Source of the DNA: Paraglaciecola chathamensis S18K6
Lineage (GTDB): Bacteria > Pseudomonadota > Gammaproteobacteria > Enterobacterales > Alteromonadaceae
Reading direction: 5' to 3'
DNA: 64,000 bases
NCBI GenBank assembly: GCA_000314955.1
Contig: BAEM01000045.1
Location: 23,543 to 87,542 of the forward strand
The notes beneath the pieces were generated by a model. It made no database searches and was not told where the DNA came from. It worked only from the letters and a program-made list of their open reading frames with translations. A program made the translations under genes and the position numbers. This document shows positions 38,666 to 47,985 of this stretch, piece by piece. How positions within the stretch are numbered: position 1 is the first letter of the stretch; the number at the start of each line of letters is the position of its first letter.

Positions 38666-39925
38666 ATGAAACACTCGGTTAAAATAATGGTAACTATGGG
38701 ATTAACAACTATGGGATTAGCCTCGTTAGGCAGTGCTAATCGCGCATTTGCACAACCGCTTCCTGAGGGAGCAGGTAAACAGCTGGTTGAAGCCCATTGT
38801 AGCTCCTGTCACGCCACCAACCGTATTTCATCTAGTCTCGGTTATAGTCAATCGGATTGGCAGGCTTTAATTGCCACCATGCTCGATTTAAGCGACAACC
38901 CAAATCAGGCGAAGATCACAGGGTATTTAGCCGAGCACTTCCCTCCTTCAACGCAACGCAATCCCAAACTGCCCCAAGGAGAGATCACAGTTGACTTTAA
39001 AGAGTGGGCAGTGCCAACACTAGGGCAACGCTCCCGTGACCCAATAGAAGCCCCCGACGGGTCTATTTGGTGGGCTGGCCAGTGGGGTAATATTATCGGC
39101 AGAATTGATCCCCAAACAGGTGATATGCGCGAATATACCTTGCCAGCAGGGGCGAAGCCTCATTCAGTGACTCACGATAGCCAAGGCAATATTTGGTATA
39201 CAGGCAATAAGAACGGCACAGTTGGTATGCTCAATCCTGAGACAGGTAAGATCACTGAGCACAAGATGCCAGACCCTAACGCGAAAGATCCACATACCGC
39301 TATATTTGATAGCGAAGGCTTACTCTGGTTCACCTTGCAGCACAGCAATATGATTGGGCGGCTAGACCCGAAGACAGAGAAAATAAAATTAGTCACAATG
39401 CCGACAAAAAACGCTCGACCGTATGGCATTAAAATCGATAAAAATGGCACACCTTGGGTGGCGTGTAATGGCAGTAATTGTTTGGTCAAAGTTGATCCAA
39501 ACTCTATGACGCTACGTGAGTACCCACTTCCTGATAACAACACCACCGTTAGACGCCTAGATATTGCTGACGACGGCATGATTTGGTATGTCAACTCGGG
39601 TCGAGGTCGCTTAGGGCGTTTTAATCCGCACACCGGCGAAGTGAAAGAATGGCCCTCACCCAGCGGGGCGAGCTCTCATCCTTACGCAATTGCAGTCCTA
39701 GGCGATGCTGTTTGGTATAACGAGTCGGGCATGCGCCCTGACGCTCTAGTGCGCTTTGACCGTAAAACAGAAGCTTTCCAGAGTTGGCCTATACCAACAG
39801 GTACAGGCGACGAACGTATCTATTCAGGCATAGTGCGCCATATGCGCCCTACCCGAGACGGAAACTTGCTGATACATCAAAGTGCCACCAACCGAATCAT
39901 TTTAGTCACTCCACAAAGTCACTAA
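38666..39925 (+). CDS. Cytochrome c fused to a virginiamycin-B-lyase-like beta-propeller
   Basis: A 419-residue secreted protein. A signal peptide ends near RAFA (about 29); a small cytochrome c domain follows with one haem site, CSSCH, near residue 46 (HCSSCHATNRI). From about residue 105 to the end runs a Vgb/SMP-30-like propeller with repeated blades containing IWWAGQWGNIIGRIDPQTGD, NIWYTGNKNGTVGMLNPETG and LLWFTLQHSNMIGRLDPKT. Vgb proteins linearise streptogramins, but most genomic homologues are of unknown function; joined to a cytochrome this is more likely a periplasmic dehydrogenase or sensor. AGGAGG precedes the ATG. The propeller's role is not known. Confidence 0.85.
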   Translation: MKHSVKIMVTMGLTTMGLASLGSANRAFAQPLPEGAGKQLVEAHCSSCHATNRISSSLGYSQSDWQALIATMLDLSDNPNQAKITGYLAEHFPPSTQRNPKLPQGEITVDFKEWAVPTLGQRSRDPIEAPDGSIWWAGQWGNIIGRIDPQTGDMREYTLPAGAKPHSVTHDSQGNIWYTGNKNGTVGMLNPETGKITEHKMPDPNAKDPHTAIFDSEGLLWFTLQHSNMIGRLDPKTEKIKLVTMPTKNARPYGIKIDKNGTPWVACNGSNCLVKVDPNSMTLREYPLPDNNTTVRRLDIADDGMIWYVNSGRGRLGRFNPHTGEVKEWPSPSGASSHPYAIAVLGDAVWYNESGMRPDALVRFDRKTEAFQSWPIPTGTGDERIYSGIVRHMRPTRDGNLLIHQSATNRIILVTPQSH

Positions 39926-40452
39926 GATAGTGACGTTGTGGGCACAGGGCTGTACAAAAAAACCGCAGTTCTTGAAAATAACTCCTTACTAGCAAGGTAT
40001 TGAAAGAGCACACTTAAAAAGAACGGGGGCTGAAAACCTTAAAATGTAGAGCCCCCAGCATCTAACAGACGTTTGTGCTGATTGCTGCTTGGCGTAAAGA
40101 ATGCTCGGCGTAAAGGGTGCTGGACGTAAAGAGTGCTGGGTGAAAAGAGCTCAGCGCTTATAAGGAACGCACGTTGCCCTAAAGTGTTACCATTTAGCTA
40201 CTTTCGTCTTAAAAATCAATGTCATATATTTTTACATTTAGATAATGGCGCGAGCACTTCTCGTGCACTTGCTTCTATAACATATTGAACTTATGCATAA
40301 AAACATTACCTGGATTGAAAAATGCATTGACTATTATGCAAACAATTTACGGATGATGTTGTGCCCTATTTCCTTGATGTAAACGGTCATATATCAATAA
40401 ATTTATTTTTTGATCATACAAATTTATATCGAGACTAAAATAGGAGCGTTTT
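39926..40452. other. Non-coding spacer with a hairpin and short tandem repeats
   Basis: About 530 bases without a supportable gene. It contains an inverted repeat GGGGGCT (40025-40031) / AGCCCCC (40050-40056) with an 18-base loop, four imperfect 16-base repeats (40086-40149), and an AT-rich promoter-like stretch before the next gene. Confidence 0.55.
40086..40149. repeat. Four imperfect 16-bp tandem repeats
   Basis: Units of the form TGCTNGGCGTAAAGRR at 40086, 40102, 40118 and 40134; the fourth is the most diverged (TGCTGGGTGAAAAGAG). Intergenic, no known match. Confidence 0.85.
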
Positions 40453-41115
40453 ATGTCACACAGATTAATGTTAACACTCATAACAAGCGTTATTTTCTTC
40501 GCTGGCAGTGTGAAGGATGTCAACGCAACTTTACTGACAGATGCAGATGGGCTCAACGTAGGATTATTTGAAGACGGGTCAACTAACAATGAATTTGGGT
40601 CTGTTGGTTCAGGATTTGATGCTAACAATTTAGCGACAGGGTATATACCAGGAGTAACATTTGAGCCTGTACTACCGGCCGTAATTTCTGACAGTACCCA
40701 ACTCGAAGCCTCATTTTTTGATAGCTCAATCGTCATTCGCCAGTTTTTGAATAGTTCAGGAAATGGTCCAGGCGGTTTATTCTCAATTACCAATGGTTGG
40801 AATATGATCATTGAGGATATTGAGTGGCCTGATGGCAGCGAAGTAATTGGTGCTAGCATTAGCGATAGTACTTTTTTGTCTGATTTTTCAATTGATTTCA
40901 CTGCCAGTAGCGTTAGCTTACTTTATGCGGGTAATGACACAATCGAGTTTGATTCATCGCTGTTTGCCACACTTAATATCGATGTTGCACCACCAACGGT
41001 AGACGCGTCAGCACCATCCGCTTGGTTGCTGTTGCTATTAGGTGGGTATGTTGCAATCCGTATGCGAAACGCAAACCAAAAGATCAATACCCGGTCAAAT
41101 ACAACCCCAAGCTAA
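40453..41115 (+). CDS. Exported protein with a PEP-CTERM-like C-terminal sorting tail
   Basis: A 220-residue protein with a signal peptide (cleavage near VNA, about residue 27), a beta-rich, acidic central part (NVGLFEDGSTNNEFGSVGSG, FSIDFTASSVSLLYAGNDTI) and a C-terminal tripartite tail: the short motif SAPSAW, a hydrophobic helix LLLLLGGYVAI, then basic RMRNANQK. This is the layout of PEP-CTERM proteins with SAP in place of PEP, as often seen in Alteromonadales. Unusually, fifteen more residues follow the basic cluster. The central part has no recognised domain. AGGAG precedes the ATG; a terminator follows. Confidence 0.7.
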   Translation: MSHRLMLTLITSVIFFAGSVKDVNATLLTDADGLNVGLFEDGSTNNEFGSVGSGFDANNLATGYIPGVTFEPVLPAVISDSTQLEASFFDSSIVIRQFLNSSGNGPGGLFSITNGWNMIIEDIEWPDGSEVIGASISDSTFLSDFSIDFTASSVSLLYAGNDTIEFDSSLFATLNIDVAPPTVDASAPSAWLLLLLGGYVAIRMRNANQKINTRSNTTPS

Positions 41116-41138
41116 CCGCTTAGACGCGAAACGCTATC

Positions 41139-41157
41139 GCCCGCCTTGCGGGCTTTT
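41139..41157 (+). terminator. Terminator after the CTERM-like gene
   Basis: GCCCGC and GCGGGC pair over a three-base loop (CTT) and are followed by TTTT; compact and GC-rich, 24 bases after the stop codon. Confidence 0.8.
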
Positions 41158-41607
41158 CAAAAAACGCTGAATGCCTAGCTAGACGGTCTCTCGGGCGCAG
41201 ATACTGAGTATTCCCTACTAGTTCCTCAACACTTATCCTTTCGGCCATATTCCAGTAAACTCGAACTCTTCTTTGCATATGCGCTTTTGCTGTTGCTCGT
41301 CTACTCGCGGATCTTTGTTCTCAATCCTTTTTCCTCTGCTTTTTGTCGTCGCTGGTCGATTTCTTTTAGCCTTTTTTGCAACAGTCCAGTTAGATATCCA
41401 GATTGTCAGTTTTTGCTCAAAATTCCCCCTACTTTTGTCTTTATTTGTATAGAAATGTCAGCGATTGCCAAGAAAGGTAAAGATTATGTAAAGCCCCTCA
41501 TAGGCGATGAACTTAACGTTTTATCCTTACGTCACAATGGCAAATAAACAAAAGCCTTGGGTGAAATATGTCCACTTTTCACTCAAGAAAATAAACCTGG
41601 AGATACA
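41158..41607. other. Spacer before the DUF4397 gene
   Basis: About 450 bases. An open frame at 41287-41547 exists, but it has no ribosome site and an improbable cysteine- and phenylalanine-rich composition; not called. The promoter for the next gene is expected here. Confidence 0.4.
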
Positions 41608-43119
41608 ATGAAGTTAAGCAACACGACATCGTCGATAATTCGCTCCCCGGCCCTATATTTGGGCTTAGCGGTATTGACCCTTACTGGCTGTGGTTCAAGT
41701 GACGATGACAACACCGGATTTATCCGCTTTTACAACGCCTCATATAATGCCCCGGCTGTGTATCTCACCGTTGATGAAGACTTAGATGAAGACGACGACG
41801 ATGAAGTTGAAATCACCTACGGCGCCGTTACCTTTGGCAATGTGACCTCAAACAATGCGCTAGACAATGATACCTACTGGGTTGAGCTTGGTTGGCAAGA
41901 TGAAGAAAGCAGCGAACGCAGCGATCTTGAGGTGATCTATCAAGAGCAACATCAAATCAAAAACGAGGTTATTACGTTTGTCACCCTAACGGACGATATT
42001 CGTTCACCTAACGTATTGACGTTCGACATCCCAGTGGTAGATGACGATGATGATGACGACGATGATTTGTTTAACGTACGCTTCTTAAACCTTAATACTG
42101 ACTATTCAACCGTTGATGTGTATATCTCTGAAGATAATGAAACCTTCAATGAAGCTGAGTTTGTTTCAACTGTTGAACTAAATAGCCTGACCGACAATAT
42201 TAAAATCGAACAAGATCAGTATATTTTCTATATCACTGAGCCTGGTGGCAGCGAACCTATTTTTACCTCTGAAGATATTTCTTATTCAGTGGTAAGCCAA
42301 TACGTTGTGGTACTTCGTGACAACGTGGGCGTTGGTAGCTCACCTTTCACCGTCGATAGCATAGGGGTAAATAGTGTTGTAGAACTAAACGATGTCGATT
42401 CAGAAGCCTCATTCGGGTTTTATAACGGTATTGCTACAAATGAATATATGCCTAACTACACTGGCGTAGTTGATTTAAACGTTGACCTAGATGACGACGG
42501 TGAACTGATGGTAGATGAGCTAAGTTACGGTCAGTTTAGTGAATCGGTAACCACTGCCAATGGCGATTATTCGTTCGATATAATAAACGCTGACAACGAT
42601 GATCTCTTTATTCATGACGCGCTATTAAGTCTGCAGGAAAACGCTGACAACATTGTGTTCTTATATTCAAAAACCGATCCAGTCGATGATGATGAAGATG
42701 ATGTAATTGATGAAGACGAAGACGGCATCGTCGATAACTACGAGTCGATCATCAAATCTTTGACTATCACTAAGAGCACCAGCTCAAGTATTTATAGCCA
42801 TGGTATCAAGGTCGTGAACTTAAGCGACTCAGATGATTTCAGCCGCGTTAAATTCTACTTTGTTGAAAACGATGAAGTTATTTCGACCGCTGACAATACC
42901 TTGTCTGTACTGCAAGAAAGTAACAGCTCAATCACGCTTATCAATAACACCTATGACGTGTTTGCCATCGCCACAATTGACGGCAGCGATATTATCATGG
43001 ACAGCTTCCAACTGACGTTAGACGAAGACAGCGTTGAGCAGTTCTTGATTTTTGCTCCAGATGACAGTGCTTCTACTGGGTTCAGCATGACCTTAGTGAA
43101 TCAAAACCAGGTTAACTAA
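41608..43119 (+). CDS. DUF4397-type acidic lipoprotein
   Basis: A 503-residue surface lipoprotein. The start MKLSNTTSSIIRSPALYLGL leads to the lipobox LTLTGC with cysteine at residue 27. Directly after, GFIRFYNASYNAPAVYLTVD is the opening of a DUF4397 domain; related modules recur at about 170 (FNVRFLNLNTDYSTVDVYI), 285 and 390 (GIKVVNLSDSDDFSRVKFYF). Stretches of aspartate, including DDDDDDDDD near 160, make the protein strongly acidic and probably calcium binding. I start at ATG 41608, with TGGAG upstream; the frame extends to 41557. Function unknown; an adhesion or cell-surface role is a guess. Confidence 0.8.
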   Translation: MKLSNTTSSIIRSPALYLGLAVLTLTGCGSSDDDNTGFIRFYNASYNAPAVYLTVDEDLDEDDDDEVEITYGAVTFGNVTSNNALDNDTYWVELGWQDEESSERSDLEVIYQEQHQIKNEVITFVTLTDDIRSPNVLTFDIPVVDDDDDDDDDLFNVRFLNLNTDYSTVDVYISEDNETFNEAEFVSTVELNSLTDNIKIEQDQYIFYITEPGGSEPIFTSEDISYSVVSQYVVVLRDNVGVGSSPFTVDSIGVNSVVELNDVDSEASFGFYNGIATNEYMPNYTGVVDLNVDLDDDGELMVDELSYGQFSESVTTANGDYSFDIINADNDDLFIHDALLSLQENADNIVFLYSKTDPVDDDEDDVIDEDEDGIVDNYESIIKSLTITKSTSSSIYSHGIKVVNLSDSDDFSRVKFYFVENDEVISTADNTLSVLQESNSSITLINNTYDVFAIATIDGSDIIMDSFQLTLDEDSVEQFLIFAPDDSASTGFSMTLVNQNQVN

Positions 43120-43355
43120 CTGCGTTTATCACAGTAGCGTCAAGGCAAGGCTCGCCCTTCCTTGGCGCTGATTCACTTTTCTCAAGTGACAACCCAAGAC
43201 TCACATTAGCCGATATCTAATTCATTCGTTGTGAAACGCTCCGTGCTTTATCACAGTTAAGACCGCTGTGCCTAAAGCTCAGGAAAGCAGATGTACAAGC
43301 CTGATAAAACGATAACGCTACAGAGCCAGACATTTAGTTTTGAGCAGGGGTCGTT

Positions 43356-45098
43356 ATGACATATGCACCGCAACAACCAATGAAAAAAGCCATGAAAAAA
43401 ACTATGAAACAAACACGAATAGCAGCACTTTTATCCAGCGCTTTTTTATCAATTCCTGCTGCGTTTGGCGCTCAGTATCAAGTAGTTGAGCTACCCGTAG
43501 CCGAATTAGGTGTAGACTCTTACCCCACAGCCATCAACAGCATTGGTGAAATAGCGGTTAACCTTTCCTCTCAATTTAACCCTGTGATTGATGTTTCTCT
43601 GCTTAACTTCGACTCAGCCACTCTTATCGCTGGGCTAACAAACTTAGAAAATGCCCGTTCTGGTGACTTCAATACCGCTGACTACGAATTTTTGTACAGC
43701 TATATAATTTCCAATGCTGAAAGCCAGTTTTTTCAGCAAATTGCCGGTCTAAATAGCTATATCGCCTCGGAAGATACCAGCATATTACTGCACGGATTTG
43801 ACACCATTGATAATGACACTGATGAATACCGTAACAGTGCAACCACCACTGTGCGTGGAATAAACGACTTCGGCTACTCGGTGGGGGTGAGTTACGACGG
43901 TTTTTATAAGCTTGAATATGTCACTGAAGACATCGAAGACATTACATATGTACTTAACGATTTTTATGCTCGTGCATTTGCCCAAATAGAAGATGATGTT
44001 GTAGAACTCGCTCCACCACAAGACACCATAGGTGGCTACAGTGAAGCCTACGACATAAACGAATTGAATCAAGTTGTGGGTATCGGTACCACAGAACTTG
44101 TATCAACGACGTTGCAAGACAGCATCGACGATTGTGCTGATGAAAGCGTGCGAGGTGATATCCCCGAGGCCTCGTGTTTGCGCAGCCTTAGCATCAGTAC
44201 GTTTGCTAGTCTAGATACCGTGTTTCAGCAACGAGGTATTATTTGGCAATTGGACGATGGCAACGTAGCCAATACCTACACCCTGCCCATGCTTATTGAG
44301 CCAGACGATGATGACACCACGATTTACAGCAGCACAGCGGTGGCGATCAACGATTTAGGTATTGCCGTGGGCACATCACCTGCCTTTTACCAAAATACTG
44401 ATACCCTGACCTCAGCAGCCGTCATTTATGACAATGACAATGCTTACACCATCAGCGAAGACAACGATGAAGAATACGATATCTTCGCCAGCTATGCGAC
44501 GGACATCAACAACAACGATTTGGTTGTAGGCTATGCCACCAAAAGCATACTGGGCTCTACACCTAATAAGTTTTTCGTGTATGACTACGACTCGGGCATA
44601 ATCGATTACCCAGATGATTTTTTTGACAGCGCATCTACCGTTCCCACAGCCATAAACGATGACAACCTAGTAGTGGGCTTTACTGAGTTTGAAGAAACCA
44701 GTTCAGGGGTTCGCCGCGTAGAAGGCTTTGTCTATGATTATCGTAACGATATTTTCTCTAGCTTGAATGATTTAATTGAGTGCAATAGCCCATACACAAT
44801 TGCCCAAGCTAATGGCATAAATGAAAACGGCGAAATCATTGCCACAGCCACTGTATCAAGTGTTAATAAAGACATTACTGGGGAAATAGAACTAGACGAG
44901 TTTGATGCACAGTCTTTTAGCACACACGTTGTGGCCGTTAAGTTAGTGCCTATTCCGGGCGGCTCAATTGACAACTGTGAAGCCTATGAAGAAGAGTATG
45001 AACGTCAAGGTGCAGGCGTTTTTTGGATGCTATTTTTAGGGTTGTTCGGCTTCGCACGTTTTGTACCGTCTCGTGCTATAAAGCCTGTCGCGCCTTAA
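43356..45098 (+). CDS. DUF3466-family exported protein
   Basis: A 580-residue protein with a long basic N-terminus (KKAMKKTMKQTR), a hydrophobic signal core ending near AAFGA (about 39), and a body of repeated modules with the theme AINDxGxxVG: TAINSIGEIAVN, GINDFGYSVGVSYDG, DINELNQVVGIGT, AINDLGIAVGTSP, DINNNDLVVGYAT, AINDDNLVVGFTE. These are HAF-like propeller repeats. The C-terminus has a hydrophobic helix VFWMLFLGLFGFARFV with basic residues after it, like a sorting tail. DUF3466 is common in marine gammaproteobacteria and of unknown function. The ATG at 43356 has AGGGG upstream. Confidence 0.85.
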   Translation: MTYAPQQPMKKAMKKTMKQTRIAALLSSAFLSIPAAFGAQYQVVELPVAELGVDSYPTAINSIGEIAVNLSSQFNPVIDVSLLNFDSATLIAGLTNLENARSGDFNTADYEFLYSYIISNAESQFFQQIAGLNSYIASEDTSILLHGFDTIDNDTDEYRNSATTTVRGINDFGYSVGVSYDGFYKLEYVTEDIEDITYVLNDFYARAFAQIEDDVVELAPPQDTIGGYSEAYDINELNQVVGIGTTELVSTTLQDSIDDCADESVRGDIPEASCLRSLSISTFASLDTVFQQRGIIWQLDDGNVANTYTLPMLIEPDDDDTTIYSSTAVAINDLGIAVGTSPAFYQNTDTLTSAAVIYDNDNAYTISEDNDEEYDIFASYATDINNNDLVVGYATKSILGSTPNKFFVYDYDSGIIDYPDDFFDSASTVPTAINDDNLVVGFTEFEETSSGVRRVEGFVYDYRNDIFSSLNDLIECNSPYTIAQANGINENGEIIATATVSSVNKDITGEIELDEFDAQSFSTHVVAVKLVPIPGGSIDNCEAYEEEYERQGAGVFWMLFLGLFGFARFVPSRAIKPVAP

Positions 45099-45160
45099 CT
45101 GCGCGCTCTGGCATATCATAACCATAAAGCACGAAGAGTGGCTTTTCGCTCTTTACTTTT

Positions 45161-45191
45161 AACGGGTCGTAATCTTTAACGGCCCGTTTTT
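45161..45191. terminator. Terminator between DUF3466 and eutC
   Basis: AACGGGTCG (45161-45169) pairs with CGGCCCGTT (45180-45188), with one G-T pair, over a 10-base loop, followed by TTT. It lies between convergent genes; a weaker hairpin precedes it at about 45132-45152. Confidence 0.75.
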
Positions 45192-45234
45192 CGTTAAATT
45201 TCATTCGGTCGGCTACAAGCTCACCCGGCTTAGG

Positions 45235-46146
45235 CTAGCTCGGCTTCGTCAGAAAACTTCGTTTAGGCAACCCTCTTTGCACAAAGGCGTCCCGTGAGGT
45301 GTAATCAGAATGATCTTTAAGCTGTATACCCGAGCGCTTTATACGCCTTGCTTGGGTTAATAAATACATAGCTCTTTGCGCAGCATCATCAAAGCCTAAT
45401 CCCGCGGGGCGAATATTCGAAATACAATTTCGCTGTGAATCGTTTACACCTACTTTTGGGCCCCACGTAAAATATACCCCTAGGCTATCTGGCGAACTCA
45501 ATCCCGGGCGCTCACCAATTAATAGCAGTACCGCTTTGGCGTTTAAAGACTGCCCCACTTCATCACCGATGGCGACACGGCCTTGTTCGATGATGGTTAA
45601 TGGCGCTAATTTCGAAGGACTTTTTTCGTTGTGTATACGCGCCATAAACTGCTTCAAAAACGGCGCAGCATTGTGCTGTACCGCTAGCGAGGAAAGCCCA
45701 TCAGCCACCACGATAGCCAAATCATATTCAGGTTCGCTATCACCCTGTTGCTGCGTCATAAAGTTGAGTAAGGTATTTCTAGACGCATCGTTTAACTTTC
45801 GCCCTAAATCAGGCCGTTGTAAAAAGCTTGTTCGGTCAAACGCTTGGCTATGCAGCACTAAAGGCGAATGAGGAAAATCAGCGCTAAATTCTCCCAATTG
45901 CTGCTGTAACTGCTGACTCAGCAATTCAGTGTCTAGTCTGAGTTTCACCGCATCTCGCGCTTTGGCATGGGAAAGCTGAAAACCTAACATGGCTGATGTT
46001 GGCAAGCTGATACCCGCCCGCCCGAGACCAATGCGTGCATCTGTGTATCGGCGTAACGTTTGCCATGGGTTGTCCACTACATTACCGTTTTTTAAGTGCC
46101 CGAGGCGATCCCCGCTTGCAGTTTGGCTATCGAGGTGTTTTTTCAT
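45235..46146 (-). CDS. eutC: Ethanolamine ammonia-lyase small subunit
   Basis: Small subunit of the adenosylcobalamin-dependent lyase that turns ethanolamine into acetaldehyde and ammonia. Typical segments are RIGLGRAGISLPTSAMLGFQLSHAKARDAV, DLAIVVADGLSSLAVQ, VLLIGERPGLSSPDSLGVYFTWGP and RNCISNIRPAGLGFDDAA. Length 303 fits (E. coli 295). The start codon lies one base after the eutB stop, so the two are translated together. Confidence 0.96.
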   Translation of the reverse strand: MKKHLDSQTASGDRLGHLKNGNVVDNPWQTLRRYTDARIGLGRAGISLPTSAMLGFQLSHAKARDAVKLRLDTELLSQQLQQQLGEFSADFPHSPLVLHSQAFDRTSFLQRPDLGRKLNDASRNTLLNFMTQQQGDSEPEYDLAIVVADGLSSLAVQHNAAPFLKQFMARIHNEKSPSKLAPLTIIEQGRVAIGDEVGQSLNAKAVLLLIGERPGLSSPDSLGVYFTWGPKVGVNDSQRNCISNIRPAGLGFDDAAQRAMYLLTQARRIKRSGIQLKDHSDYTSRDAFVQRGLPKRSFLTKPS

Positions 46147-46147
46147 G

Positions 46148-47548
46148 TTAATTGCCCCCTATTGCATGTAACGAACAGGCAAATGGTCCGGGAACATTGC
46201 CGGATAACACATGCTGTCCGTTATTTTTCATGATATTCATTTTGTCTAACCACATCTCAAACTCCGGCGCTGGCCGCAAACCTAAAACGCGGCGTAAATA
46301 CAAGGCATCGTGAAATGATGTCGTTTGATAATTCAGCATAATGTCGTCAGAGCCTGGGATCCCCATAATGAATGAACAACCCGCCACCCCGAGTAACGAC
46401 AGCAAGTTGTCCATATCGTTTTGATCTGCCTCAGCATGATTGGTGTAACACACGTCACAGCCCATCGGCAGACCAAGCAATTTTCCGCAAAAATGATCTT
46501 CAAGCCCTGCTCGCGTGATCTCTTTACCGTCATATAAATATTCAGGGCCAATAAACCCCACCACAGTGTTAACGAGCAAAGGGTTGAACTTACGTGCCAC
46601 CCCATAGGCCCTCGCTTCACAGGTTTGTTGATCGACCCCGTGATGGGCGTTGGCAGATAACGCACTGCCCTGTCCGGTTTCAAAGTACATTAGGTTATTT
46701 CCGACAGTGCCTCTATTTAGACTCAGCGCCGCCGCTTGTGCTTCGGCCAACGTGGCTAGATTAAAGCCAAAGCTATCATTAGTGGCCTGCGTGCCGCCTA
46801 TGGATTGAAATACCAAATCCACCGGCGCTCCTGCCTCAATACACTCTAGTGTATTGGTGACATGCGTGAGCACGCAGCTTTGAGTCGGAATTTGATATTG
46901 CTGAATAACATCGTCCATTAAATGCAGTAAATTAGTGGCTTGTTTGACGTTATCAGTTGCTGGGTTAATCCCAATGACCGCATCACCACTTCCGTATAGC
47001 AGACCATCTAACATGCTGGCCGCGATGCCATTCACGTCATCAGTGGGGTGATTAGGTTGTAAGCGTGTCGACAACCTGTCAGGCAGACCGATTGTGCTGC
47101 GAAACGCGCTGCTGATTTGGCATTTTTTAGCGACTAAAATAAGATCTTGATTGCGCATGATTTTGCTTACTGCAGCCGCCATTTCTGGGGTAATGCCTTG
47201 GCGGATAGAGGCTAGCACCTCACTGGTTGCGTGGTCGCTCAACAACCAATTTCGAAAGTCACCCACCGTTAAATGCGCAATTGGCGCAAATGCTTTTAAG
47301 TCATGTTCATCAATAATTAGGCGGGTAATTTCATCATCTTCATAAGGAATTAACGCGTCATTTAAAAATGTGGTTAGGGACACCTCCGCCAATGTTAGCT
47401 GCGCAACCGCCCGCTCTTCGGCGGATTGGGCAATCAAGCCAGCGAGCCTGTCACCAGAACGTGCTGGCGTTGCTTTGGCCATCAATTGGGCCAAATTTTC
47501 AAATTGATATGTGCAACTGCCGACAGTGTGTCGATAACCCTGGCTCAT
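46148..47548 (-). CDS. eutB: Ethanolamine ammonia-lyase large subunit
   Basis: Catalytic barrel subunit of ethanolamine ammonia-lyase. Hallmarks are RNQDLILVAKKCQISSAFRSTIGLPDRLSTRLQPNHPTD (in parts), DAVIGINPATDNV, LTHVTNTLECIEAGAPVDLVFQSIGGTQA, and GLPMGCDVCYTNHAEADQNDM. Length 466 fits (E. coli 453). No reactivase (eutA), permease or microcompartment gene is within the window; the only neighbours are eutC downstream and an alcohol dehydrogenase upstream on the same strand, separated by a terminator. This is the minimal, shell-less version of the pathway, used for nitrogen. Confidence 0.96.
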   Translation of the reverse strand: MSQGYRHTVGSCTYQFENLAQLMAKATPARSGDRLAGLIAQSAEERAVAQLTLAEVSLTTFLNDALIPYEDDEITRLIIDEHDLKAFAPIAHLTVGDFRNWLLSDHATSEVLASIRQGITPEMAAAVSKIMRNQDLILVAKKCQISSAFRSTIGLPDRLSTRLQPNHPTDDVNGIAASMLDGLLYGSGDAVIGINPATDNVKQATNLLHLMDDVIQQYQIPTQSCVLTHVTNTLECIEAGAPVDLVFQSIGGTQATNDSFGFNLATLAEAQAAALSLNRGTVGNNLMYFETGQGSALSANAHHGVDQQTCEARAYGVARKFNPLLVNTVVGFIGPEYLYDGKEITRAGLEDHFCGKLLGLPMGCDVCYTNHAEADQNDMDNLLSLLGVAGCSFIMGIPGSDDIMLNYQTTSFHDALYLRRVLGLRPAPEFEMWLDKMNIMKNNGQHVLSGNVPGPFACSLHAIGGN

Positions 47549-47985
47549 TTATATATCCATTACAAAGTGGCTCAATGTTAGCCGTTCAATCAAACTTGTA
47601 AGTAGAGACCAGCTAATGGCGTAACGCGTTTTTCCTTGATGCATGTAGACTTATTCAACAACCTAAAAATAGTTCAAAAACGGTAAAAAATGCATTAATT
47701 CACTTTATGAGTTCATTAACTTATTTGCTTTTCTATTTGTTAATTTTGAGTTGCGAGAAACATACCGCTTAGTTGTTTTTATTTATAAAATTTTTAATTT
47801 AATTAAATATCAGTCAGTTACACACGGATGGCGGCGAATGAAGGCGCCTAAGATTGAGCGCCTTCGAAGAAGATTCTTAGTGCGAGCACCATTTTAGTTG
47901 CTTTGCACCGTCAAAAGGCACAAAAAATTACCCAGTAAAAAAGCCCAAGCGGTCACCGCTTGGGCTTAATTAAACCTTGGCGGTT
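47549..47985. other. Spacer upstream of eutB
   Basis: About 440 bases: an AT-rich promoter region for eutB, then the terminator of the alcohol dehydrogenase gene at its right end. I see no clear regulator site. Confidence 0.5.
47938..47967 (-). terminator. Strong terminator of the alcohol dehydrogenase gene
   Basis: AAGCCCAAGCGGT and its exact complement form a 13-base stem around a single C (47941-47967); on the minus strand the T-run is extended by three A residues at 47938-47940. The stem is perfect, so folding includes several loop bases. Confidence 0.88.

Noticed and set aside
41287..41547. 86-codon open frame on the plus strand
   Set aside because: No ribosome binding site, no recognisable family and unlikely amino acid composition; treated as chance.
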